A stretch of 64,000 nucleotides of DNA, taken from positions 1-64,000 of the forward strand of contig DBTN01000039.1 of NCBI GenBank assembly GCA_002307065.1, in the 5' to 3' direction. A program made the position numbers and the translations under genes. Under the pieces are notes generated by a model that ran no database searches, was not told where the DNA came from, and saw nothing but the letters and a program-made list of their open reading frames with translations. This DNA comes from Akkermansiaceae bacterium UBA1315. GTDB lineage: Bacteria; Verrucomicrobiota; Verrucomicrobiia; Verrucomicrobiales; Akkermansiaceae. Shown here piece after piece: positions 26,101 to 33,264 of the stretch; within the stretch, counting starts at the first letter, position 1; the number at the start of each line of letters is the position of its first letter.

Positions 26101-27066
26101 ATGAACCGGAAAATTTCGGCGATTCTTCTCAGCAGCCTGACGCTCGCCAGTCTTTGCTTTGGACAGTCCCGACCGCCCTCGGCGGTCCATCCCCCCTCAC
26201 CTCTCCGCCTTCCCGCCTCGGTCGTCTTCAAAGGCGATTCGAAATTCTACGCGCTCGTCGCCAAAGCCGAACGCGAAAACTGGCGGCAGCTTCCCATCGG
26301 CCAAAGAACCATCCGCGTCGCCCGCGAAATGGTCGGCACCCCCTACGTGAATTATTCCTTGGAAGTCGACAATCGCATCGAGTCACCGGTCGTGAATCTT
26401 ACCGGTATGGATTGCTGGACGTTTTACGAAAACGCATTGGCCTTCGCCCGAATGCTGCATTTTAAACCGGCTCCCTACAAACCGCAGGACATGCTCCACA
26501 TGATCGAGGTCGAGCGTTATCGCGACGGCGTCTGCACCGGAAACTATCTCAGCCGGATGCATCATCTCGAAGAAGTTTTTTATGACAACCAGCGCCGCGG
26601 TTTCGCCACCAACATCACTCCCCGCATCCCCGGCGCGGTTCGCCTGCAACGGCAGATTCAGGAAATGACGGTGCAATGGAAAAACTACCGCTACCTGAAA
26701 TCCAACCCATCTCTCATCGCACCGATGGGGAAAATCGAAGCACAGGTTTCCCGCCTGCCCGTTTACCACGTCCCCACCGCGAAAGTCCGTAATGCCGAAG
26801 CTTATCTTCGCGACGGCGACATCTGCGCAATCACGACTCATGATTCATCCGGCTACACTTCGCATGTTGGCCTGATTCTCAGGATGAACAATCGCGCTTA
26901 TTTCGCACACGCCACTTCCGACCGCGACAAAGGACGAATGACCATCATCGACCGTCCGATCTCCGACTACGTCAGCGAAAACAAAAAACACGCCGGCATC
27001 ATCATCTGCCGGCCCAACGATCTGCCGCAATCGTCCGCCTGGAAATCCACCGTCGCTCAGCAATGA
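26101..27066 (+). CDS. Secreted DUF1460 protein, N-acetylmuramoyl-L-alanine amidase-like
   Basis: This 321-residue protein has a clear signal peptide (MNRKISAILLSSLTLASLCFGQ). The body matches DUF1460: IGQRTIRVAREMVGTPYVNYSLE, then VNLTGMDCWTFYENALAFARM with the probable catalytic cysteine, GNYLSRMHHLEEVFYDN, and HVGLILRMNNRAYFAHATS with the candidate catalytic histidine. Members have an NlpC/P60-like fold and the structurally known ones resemble muramoyl-L-alanine amidases, so a role in periplasmic peptidoglycan turnover is likely. Substrate and specificity are not proven by sequence. It is 52 bases after the acyltransferase gene and convergent with glgA. Confidence 0.85.
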   Translation: MNRKISAILLSSLTLASLCFGQSRPPSAVHPPSPLRLPASVVFKGDSKFYALVAKAERENWRQLPIGQRTIRVAREMVGTPYVNYSLEVDNRIESPVVNLTGMDCWTFYENALAFARMLHFKPAPYKPQDMLHMIEVERYRDGVCTGNYLSRMHHLEEVFYDNQRRGFATNITPRIPGAVRLQRQIQEMTVQWKNYRYLKSNPSLIAPMGKIEAQVSRLPVYHVPTAKVRNAEAYLRDGDICAITTHDSSGYTSHVGLILRMNNRAYFAHATSDRDKGRMTIIDRPISDYVSENKKHAGIIICRPNDLPQSSAWKSTVAQQ

Positions 27067-27075
27067 GCCGATGGA

Positions 27076-28659
27076 TTACCGAGCGCCGGCCATTTCCGCT
27101 TCCAGCTTTTCGGCGATCACTTTGATTTCCTCGCCCGCTTCTTTTTCGACCAGCGGCCGGGCGAGCATCTGTTCGTAGATTTCGATGTAGCGGCGCGCGA
27201 CCTCTTCGTGGCTGAAGTCTCGCAGGCTCTCCCGCATGACCCGACGAATGACCGGTTCCCTCACCTCTTTGGGCAGCGCGTGGAATTTCATCGCCTCATC
27301 CATCGCCCAACGCAGGCCTTGGGCATCGTAATAATCGAATCGGAAACCATTCCCCGTCCCGCCATCGATATCCAGCGGCTGGATCGTATCGTAAAGCCCA
27401 CCGGTCGCATGGACGACCGGCAACGAACCATAAATCGGCGCGGTCATCTGCGGCAATCCACATGGCTCAAACAACGACGGCATCAACATGAAATCCGACG
27501 CCGCATACGCGAGGCGCGAAAGACGTTCGTCGAAATCCACGATCGAAATCCGCTCATGCAATCCGAAATCGCGAACGATCTGATGGAAATATTGCTCATG
27601 CGGCCCGTTCGCCACGACAACGATCTGGAGCTTTCTATCCCAGTAATCCGAAACCACCCGGTGCAGAATATCCGTGAGCAACTGCGGACCTTTCTGCATC
27701 GGATCGAGTCGTGACGGCCAGAAAAAGATCGGAGCATCCGAATCCACTTCGAGCTGCAGTTCCATTTGCAGCGCCTTTTTATTCGCCGCTTTTCCCGCCA
27801 CAAAATCCACCGGAGTGAACGTCTGCACCAGCGAATCGTCCGTCGCCGGATTATAAGAAACATCAGGTGCGTTCAGAATACCGGTCGAACAATTCGCCGC
27901 CGCCTTCGCCCGCAGTTCCTCACGAACCGAAGGTGGAACCACCGGGTGCCAGCCTTCCACGATTTCCCACAAAAACCGCGGGCTCACCGTATTGATGAAG
28001 TGCGCGGCAAAAATCCCAGACGTCAACAAATCCACCGGCACATGCGCCCGCGCATGATCGTAATTCACCGGAGCCCCATCGAAATAAAGATTCATCCAGA
28101 ACTCCGCGGCATCGATCCCCATCTCCTCGATTTGCGAAAGCGAAACCTGGCGGGTGTGAATGTTATGAACCGTGAAAAGACTCTTGATCCCACGACGCCG
28201 TGCCATCGCCGGAATCAGAGACGTCATCCAGTCATTGCAATGGATCAAATCCGGACGGACCTGCGGCACGACGTGATTGATCACTTCCCGCTGGAACACC
28301 AAGGCAATCTTCATCGCCTCGTCCGATTGATGACTGTAAACTTGTTCCCGATAATAAAAAATCCGGTCCTCCGCCAGATGAATGTGAGCCTCGGGCAAGA
28401 CCTCGTGATATTTTCTCAGCTCCCTTTCGTGCAGACTGAAAACATCCCCCTGAAACATTCGCCGATAATTCGGCATCGCCACGTGCACGTCCGCGCCCAG
28501 ATTGAACAACGCGGAAACCAGCGACGCGGAAACGTCCGCCAACCCGCCAGCTTTCGCGGACATCCTTTGCGCCATATTTCCCATTCCCGCCGGAAGATAC
28601 GTAATCTCCGGAGTAACAATCAGGATCCGGGGCCTTTCGAGGATTGGGGGAGACAACAT
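27076..28659 (-). CDS. glgA: Glycogen synthase (GT5)
   Basis: This 527-residue GT5 glycosyltransferase adds glucose from ADP-glucose to alpha-1,4-glucan. The N-terminal ADP-glucose loop is present as SAKAGGLADVSASLVSAL; the usual KTGGL is KAGGL here. Other blocks include LIHCNDWMTSLIP, TVHNIHTRQVSL, the FWPSRLDPMQKGPQLL donor-binding motif, MLMPSLFEPCGLPQM, and the acceptor-side ATGGLYDTI. The C-terminus is a charged helix (EKEAGEEIKVIAEKLEAEM) longer than in the E. coli enzyme. No other glycogen gene is adjacent. It is convergent with the DUF1460 gene, 9 bases away. Confidence 0.92.
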   Translation of the reverse strand: MLSPPILERPRILIVTPEITYLPAGMGNMAQRMSAKAGGLADVSASLVSALFNLGADVHVAMPNYRRMFQGDVFSLHERELRKYHEVLPEAHIHLAEDRIFYYREQVYSHQSDEAMKIALVFQREVINHVVPQVRPDLIHCNDWMTSLIPAMARRRGIKSLFTVHNIHTRQVSLSQIEEMGIDAAEFWMNLYFDGAPVNYDHARAHVPVDLLTSGIFAAHFINTVSPRFLWEIVEGWHPVVPPSVREELRAKAAANCSTGILNAPDVSYNPATDDSLVQTFTPVDFVAGKAANKKALQMELQLEVDSDAPIFFWPSRLDPMQKGPQLLTDILHRVVSDYWDRKLQIVVVANGPHEQYFHQIVRDFGLHERISIVDFDERLSRLAYAASDFMLMPSLFEPCGLPQMTAPIYGSLPVVHATGGLYDTIQPLDIDGGTGNGFRFDYYDAQGLRWAMDEAMKFHALPKEVREPVIRRVMRESLRDFSHEEVARRYIEIYEQMLARPLVEKEAGEEIKVIAEKLEAEMAGAR

Positions 28660-28754
28660 CTGCTAAATAAAAAATGGGTTTATGATGACTGGAGTTAAAG
28701 GCCGCAGCGCAGTTCCGGCCACTCCAATCTTGATGCGCCGAAAAAATATTTAGC

Positions 28755-29390
28755 TCATTTATCCTGTTCTGCCAAATACCGGATGCAATATTGGGACCAA
28801 GTTTCCAACCGCTCGTATTGCGCCCCGTTCAGCTCGGCCAACGGCGTAAACGCCAAATCCAGCAGCGCGTCCTCTCTCGACGACACCTGGTCGGAGCTCA
28901 GCTCGACCAAATGAACCACCCCCAAATGAACCTGCCCGACCGGGTTGGTTTCATCGTTAAGCAGCCCGATGATTCGGTGCTCATACGTTCCGGGCAGCTC
29001 AAGCTCCTCCTCGATTTCCCGGGCAACCGCCGCGAAATACGCCGCCGGACCGGTTCGCCCCTCCCCGGTGTCGATCGGGTTGATGTGACCGCCGACTCCC
29101 ACGGAAAGTTTCGCATGCAACCGGTTTTCGCCACCCGCTTTTCCACGGGTGTAATGAAGAATCCGATCTCCACAGCGGAAAATGCAGTAAGGAATCAGTT
29201 GCTTGTGTGTCGGATCCTCCTCCGCCGCTCCTCGGTCCATGAAAAAATGCTTCGCTGGATCGAGCAGATCTTTCAACGCCGCGTCCAAGCCCTCGGTTTT
29301 CACCCCGTCAAACCCACCGATTTCATCCAGAACCGAACGCGGAACCACCAACACCTGCTCACCGGCATACTTCGACATGCGCTTGACCAT
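28755..29390 (-). CDS. Nudix-type hydrolase
   Basis: The protein is about 211 residues from the ATG at 29390, which has AAGGGG 6 bases upstream; a second in-frame ATG lies at 29378. It contains a recognisable Nudix box: GGHINP in the first part and AAYFAAVAREIEEELELPG with the REx2EE core. Between them there is a slightly longer loop than usual (IDTGEGRTG). Flanking blocks such as LIPYCIFRCGDRILHYTRGKAGGENRLHAKLSVGVGGH and VGQVHLGVVHLVEL are typical of a Nudix subgroup often described as phosphoesterases. The substrate cannot be read from sequence. It lies upstream of glgA on the same strand with a gap of about 95 bases. Confidence 0.85.
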   Translation of the reverse strand: MVKRMSKYAGEQVLVVPRSVLDEIGGFDGVKTEGLDAALKDLLDPAKHFFMDRGAAEEDPTHKQLIPYCIFRCGDRILHYTRGKAGGENRLHAKLSVGVGGHINPIDTGEGRTGPAAYFAAVAREIEEELELPGTYEHRIIGLLNDETNPVGQVHLGVVHLVELSSDQVSSREDALLDLAFTPLAELNGAQYERLETWSQYCIRYLAEQDK

Positions 29391-29491
29391 AAACAACCCC
29401 TTCCCCTCGCCAAGCCCACATCAGCACTTTCCCTAAAATTCCCTAAATTCCGTCAATCCACCCGCCAGATCGACTTTTTTCAAAAAACCTC

Positions 29492-29519
29492 TTGCGCCCG
29501 GTCGCCCGTCCGATAATCC
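29492..29519 (+). promoter_or_regulatory. Candidate promoter for tRNA-Ala
   Basis: TTGCGC at 29492-29497 and TAATCC at 29514-29519 are separated by 16 bases. The -10 hexamer ends 18 bases before the first base of the mature tRNA. Both hexamers match the consensus only partly; position is the main argument. Confidence 0.3.
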
Positions 29520-29537
29520 TCCGCCGCACCTCCACGA

Positions 29538-29613
29538 GGGGCGTTAGCTCAGTTGGTAGAGCACTTGCATGGCATGCAAGGGGTCAGCGGTTCGAATCCG
29601 CTACGCTCCACCA
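29538..29613 (+). tRNA. tRNA-Ala (anticodon GGC), CCA encoded
   Basis: A full cloverleaf can be drawn. The acceptor stem GGGGCGT pairs with ACGCTCC (29603-29609), with one G-T pair, and is followed by A and an encoded CCA. The D arm is GCTCAGTTGGTAGAGC. The anticodon stem CTTGC/GCAAG encloses the loop ATGGCAT with anticodon GGC. The T arm is AGCGGTTCGAATCCGCT. The tRNA reads alanine GCC/GCT codons. Confidence 0.97.
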
Positions 29614-29634
29614 TCTTCACCATTGTTGAAGATG
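29612..29634 (+). other. Stem-loop just after tRNA-Ala
   Basis: CATCTTCA (29612-29619) and TGAAGATG (29627-29634) form an 8-base-pair stem with a 7-base loop starting at the CCA end of the tRNA. No T-run follows, so it may be a processing or weak termination hairpin rather than a standard terminator. The following 200 bases up to the next gene contain a short open stretch on the minus strand (see findings) and no supported gene. Confidence 0.4.
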
Positions 29635-29841
29635 ATGGGTTATATGGGGTCTACACCAAAGATTGGGGATGAGGTATTTTTTGGTGGTTTGAGGTTGGGT
29701 TGGTGATTGGATTTAGCCGCATTGGGCGATGACGCGCAGGCGGTAGTTTTCGGGCTCTCTGCCAGCGTTCCGGGATCTCGGATTGGCGTCCGCTGGCCGG
29801 AGATTGACGAGACCGGTTCGAACGATAAGCCTCTTTCACCG

Positions 29842-31239
29842 ATGACACCTGATCTTCCGACCTTGTTTGGCGTGGCTGGGCTGATCAATTTCATTCATAC
29901 GATCACTCTTGGGGTTTTGTGGCGGACCAATCCTGGGATCAAGGGAATCAGTTTTTGGGCGATGTGCAGCCTTCTGAGCGCCCTCGGCTTGCCTTTGTTG
30001 ATGATTCGGATGGTGGTTGAAGATAAGGCGGTCGGCATTCTTTTGCCGAACCTGTTTAATATGACGGCGATGGGTTGCCTGTATGTCGGCGTGTGCCGGT
30101 TTTTGGAGCAGCCGATTCGAAAAAAAACGTTTGTAGCGGTCGGCGTGCTGTTTTCGCTGCCGTTTCTTTATTTCCTGTACTTCGACGACAACATCAAAGT
30201 CCGCATCACCCTCGCTTCGCTTGCCGGGGCTTCACTTTCGATCCTGACCATCCGTGCGCTGCTCGCGGAAAACCGGCCGACGATGCGCGTCTATGCCCGC
30301 ATTGTCACCACTGCGCTGACGGTTTACGCGGTGGCTCATCTTTACCGGTCGATTTCAATTTATAGTCCGGGCATCAGTGACAGCATGTTAGATCCGGACC
30401 TGTTTCATCAGTTGAGCGGTGCCGGCTCGGTGGTGGCTTCGATTCTCTGGAGCTTCTGTGCGTTCCTGATGATCAATTGCAAACAAACCATCAACGCCGT
30501 CGCCAGCTTGGAGGAGCAGCGGCAAATCGAACGAGAACTCCAGCGGGCCCGTCTTCTCGCCGCCGATCAGACCGCTCTGCGCCAGCGCGAAATGTTGCTC
30601 CGGGATCTTCATGATGGCATCGGCGGCATCAATGCGACCATCGCTGTGATGGCCATGGTCGCGAACGGGGAAGAAGACCAAGAAGCGATGAAACATTCGC
30701 TGAGCAGCATTGAAAAAATGGCGCGTGAGGGCAGCGATGAAATCCGGCTGATCATGAACCGCCTCGACCGCCCGGAATTTCCCTGGTCGATCTGGTTGGC
30801 GAGCTTTCATTCACACGCCGCCAATGCTCTGAACGGCCGGATCGATATGCAATGGGAGGCGGAAATCCCACCGGCTGAGCCGATCCAGGACAATCCGGCA
30901 GCCGTGTCCCTGCTACGAGCGCTCAAGGAAGCCGTCAACAATCTCGCCCGGCACTCCCATGCCACGCGGGCATCGATCGCGGTGCGGTTCCGCGACTCCA
31001 GACTCCGCATTTTAATCTCCGATAATGGCACCGGCTTACCGGAGGGAGCACGGGGAAAAGGCCGTGGGCTCAACAACATGAAAAAACGATGCACCGAACT
31101 GGGTGGAACTTTTGAGATCCACGAGGGAAAAGGGCCGATCCGAGGTCTTACTCTTGACTTCTCCATCCCCATCCCGCTGAAATATGACTATCGCTCTTTT
31201 GAATTTCCTACGGAAAATTCCTTAAACCTTATTTCATGA
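29842..31239 (+). CDS. Membrane sensor histidine kinase, HisKA_3 (NarX/DegS-like)
   Basis: This protein of about 465 residues starts at the ATG at 29842; the in-frame TTG at 29707 adds 45 residues without similarity. The N-terminal half has about six or seven membrane segments (for example FGVAGLINFIHTITLGVLW, FVAVGVLFSLPFLYFLYF and VASILWSFCAFLMI), an integral sensor module I cannot classify. A short coiled-coil (LEEQRQIERELQRARLLAADQ) leads to the HisKA_3 box LLRDLHDGIGGINATI with histidine 257, then an HATPase domain (LKEAVNNLARHSHA; SDNGTGLP; GRGLNNMKKRCTELGG). Its stop codon overlaps the start of the response regulator by 4 bases, so the two are translationally coupled partners. Confidence 0.93.
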   Translation: MTPDLPTLFGVAGLINFIHTITLGVLWRTNPGIKGISFWAMCSLLSALGLPLLMIRMVVEDKAVGILLPNLFNMTAMGCLYVGVCRFLEQPIRKKTFVAVGVLFSLPFLYFLYFDDNIKVRITLASLAGASLSILTIRALLAENRPTMRVYARIVTTALTVYAVAHLYRSISIYSPGISDSMLDPDLFHQLSGAGSVVASILWSFCAFLMINCKQTINAVASLEEQRQIERELQRARLLAADQTALRQREMLLRDLHDGIGGINATIAVMAMVANGEEDQEAMKHSLSSIEKMAREGSDEIRLIMNRLDRPEFPWSIWLASFHSHAANALNGRIDMQWEAEIPPAEPIQDNPAAVSLLRALKEAVNNLARHSHATRASIAVRFRDSRLRILISDNGTGLPEGARGKGRGLNNMKKRCTELGGTFEIHEGKGPIRGLTLDFSIPIPLKYDYRSFEFPTENSLNLIS

Positions 31240-31868
31240 TCCGGTTATCCTTGGTCGAAGATGATTCCTATCTACTGAACCACCTTGCACGCCTTCTCGA
31301 ACGCGAGGAAGACATTCAGGTCGTCTCCACCGCCATCAGCGCAGAAGAGGCCATCAAGACTTTCGACTGGAAACAAATTGAAGTTTTGCTCGTCGATCTC
31401 GACCTACCAGGAGCATCCGGCGTCGACCTCATCGCCTACGCGAAAGAGTCCAATCCGAGTCTCCTTGCGATGGTTCATACCATCTACGAAGACCGCGAAA
31501 CGGTTTTCAGTGCGATCCGCGCCGGGGCATCCGGTTACATTTTAAAAGGCAGCACGGCTTTAAAAATGGCCAGCTCGATTCGCGAAATGCTCGCCGGAGG
31601 TTCGCCCATCAGCCCGACAATCGCCAGCCGTCTGATTCAGGAATTCCAGCATCAGGCCGAGGAACCGACCGCGATGCTTTCGACCCGTGAAACGAAATTG
31701 CTGCATCTGCTCGCCAGCGGCCTGATTTACAAAGAAATCGCCAACGAGCTCGGCATCAGCCCGCACACGGTCCACAGCCACATCAGCAATATTTACGGGA
31801 AACTTCAGGCAAAAAGCCGTCCCCAAGCCATGCGTCGCGCGCGCCTGCTGGGCTATTTGAACAAATGA
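31236..31868 (+). CDS. NarL/FixJ-type response regulator
   Basis: This 210-residue protein has an N-terminal receiver domain (SLVEDDSYLLNHLARLLE; phospho-acceptor Asp54 in LLVDLDLPGASG; the Lys in YILKGSTALKM). A C-terminal LuxR-type helix-turn-helix follows (LSTRETKLLHLLASGLIYKEIANELGISPHTVHSHISNIYGKL). It overlaps the kinase gene by 4 bases (ATGA) and is its obvious cognate regulator. Target genes are unknown. The gene is convergent with the GDSL esterase gene, 5 bases away. Confidence 0.95.
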   Translation: MIRLSLVEDDSYLLNHLARLLEREEDIQVVSTAISAEEAIKTFDWKQIEVLLVDLDLPGASGVDLIAYAKESNPSLLAMVHTIYEDRETVFSAIRAGASGYILKGSTALKMASSIREMLAGGSPISPTIASRLIQEFQHQAEEPTAMLSTRETKLLHLLASGLIYKEIANELGISPHTVHSHISNIYGKLQAKSRPQAMRRARLLGYLNK

Positions 31869-31873
31869 ACCGC

Positions 31874-32536
31874 TCAGGGTTTTGCCAATAGCTTCTCAAT
31901 CGTCGGCCACATGACTTCGGCGATTTTTTTCTGACCTTCCGCCGTCGGATGAATCCGGTCTGCCTGATTGAGATTGGCGACGCCGCCGACTCCTTCGAGC
32001 AAGAAAGGCACCAGGCTCGTCTCATTTTTTTCCGCGACCTCCGGGAAAACCGCGCTGAATTTCGCGACAAAATCCGCACCAAGATTCGGCGGCATCCGCA
32101 TCCCTGCAATGACCACCTTGAGACCCGGGATTTTTTGTCGCGCCTTCGTCACGATGCCGGTGAGATTTTCAGCAGTCTGCGTCGGCGGAATTCCGCGCAG
32201 CCCATCATTTCCTCCCAAAGCGATCACCAGCAAATCCGCTCCGGAGCCCAGCGCCCAATCGACGCGCCGAAGCCCTCCTGCAGTCGTATCTCCGCTGACG
32301 CCCGCATTGACCACTTGATAGGACAAACCGGTCGCGTCGATTTTTTCCTGAATCAGCGCGGGGTAGGCTTGGTCCGGATCCAGTCCGTATCCGGCCGTGA
32401 TGCTGTCGCCCAAAAAAACGATTCGCCCTTTGGAAACTTCGGCACCATTTGCAATCGGCGTGTTCACGGCTATCGCTACCATCGCACAAATCGCCCCTCC
32501 CAAAAACAACCGCCTACTCTGATTCTTCGATGTCAT
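31874..32536 (-). CDS. TesA-like GDSL esterase with Tat-type signal
   Basis: The mature part matches TesA-type SGNH/GDSL esterases: block I IVFLGDSITAGYGLD with the catalytic Ser, block II NAGVSGDTTAGGL, block III ALGGNDGLRG, and block V ADRIHPTAEGQ with the catalytic Asp and His. Family members hydrolyse short acyl esters, thioesters or lysophospholipids in the periplasm. The N-terminus MTSKNQSRRLFLGGAICAMVAIAV contains SRRLFLG, matching the twin-arginine motif, so export in folded form is likely. It is divergent from a YbbA/YbbP-type ABC pair, the same arrangement as tesA-ybbA-ybbP in E. coli. Its start codon interlocks with that of the ATPase gene. Confidence 0.9.
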   Translation of the reverse strand: MTSKNQSRRLFLGGAICAMVAIAVNTPIANGAEVSKGRIVFLGDSITAGYGLDPDQAYPALIQEKIDATGLSYQVVNAGVSGDTTAGGLRRVDWALGSGADLLVIALGGNDGLRGIPPTQTAENLTGIVTKARQKIPGLKVVIAGMRMPPNLGADFVAKFSAVFPEVAEKNETSLVPFLLEGVGGVANLNQADRIHPTAEGQKKIAEVMWPTIEKLLAKP

Positions 32537-33264
32537 TTTCCGATTCCGACTCAATTCCCTCCATCCTAGAACCCGACCGGTCCTCTGTCAAACCGCCGAT
32601 CCTCGAAGTCCGTGGACTTCGGAAAACCTACATCAGTGCGGATCAGGAGCTCACCGTCCTCCATGATATCGATTTCGCCCTCCCCTCCGGCGATACCTGT
32701 GCGATCATCGGTCCATCCGGAAGTGGAAAAACCACCTTGCTCGGGCTCTGCGCCGGGCTTGATGATGCGTCAGCCGGCTCGGTTCTGCTCGATGGACAGC
32801 CGCTCGAATCGCTGGATCAGGACGAACGAGCCGCTCTGCGAAATCGCCTCGTCGGATTTGTTTTCCAAAATTTCCAGCTCATTCCCACGCTGACCGCGAT
32901 CGAAAACGTCCTCATTCCGCTGGAGCTCCGTGGAGAAACCGGTCGCGGGAAAGACGCCGCGGAAATCCTCGCCCAGGTGGGCTTGTCGAAACGTCTCCAC
33001 CATTATCCGCTCCAGCTTTCCGGCGGTGAGCAACAGCGGGTCGCCCTCGCTCGTGCTTTCATTCACCGCCCGAAAATTCTTTTTGCCGACGAGCCGACCG
33101 GAAATCTCGACGCCGAAACCAGCGAACCGATCGTGGAAATGTTATTCCGTCTCAACCGCGAAGCTGGCACTGCCCTGGTGCTCGTCACTCACGATCCCGG
33201 GCTCGCCGCACGCGCCGGACGGGTGATCAAAATGAAAGCCGGAACCATCCTTTCGGAAAACTGA
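32530..33264 (+). CDS. ABC transporter ATPase, YbbA/LolD-like
   Basis: This 244-residue ABC ATPase belongs to the MacB/LolD/YbbA group. Walker A is IGPSGSGKTTLLGLCAGL, the Q-loop lies in VFQNFQLIPTLTA, the signature is LSGGEQQRVALARAF, Walker B is ILFADEPTGNLD, and the switch histidine is in LVTHDPGLA. ATG 32530 is the only plausible start before the conserved ILEVRGLRKTY, so the N-terminal extension of about 20 residues is real. Its last base is shared with the permease start (TGATG). With that permease it likely powers lipoprotein, lipid or peptide extraction from the inner membrane. Confidence 0.93.
   Translation: MSFSDSDSIPSILEPDRSSVKPPILEVRGLRKTYISADQELTVLHDIDFALPSGDTCAIIGPSGSGKTTLLGLCAGLDDASAGSVLLDGQPLESLDQDERAALRNRLVGFVFQNFQLIPTLTAIENVLIPLELRGETGRGKDAAEILAQVGLSKRLHHYPLQLSGGEQQRVALARAFIHRPKILFADEPTGNLDAETSEPIVEMLFRLNREAGTALVLVTHDPGLAARAGRVIKMKAGTILSEN

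Noticed and set aside
27766..28698. A 310-codon plus-strand frame opposite glgA.
   Set aside because: It is antisense to a well-supported glycogen synthase and is arginine- and histidine-rich without a recognisable fold.
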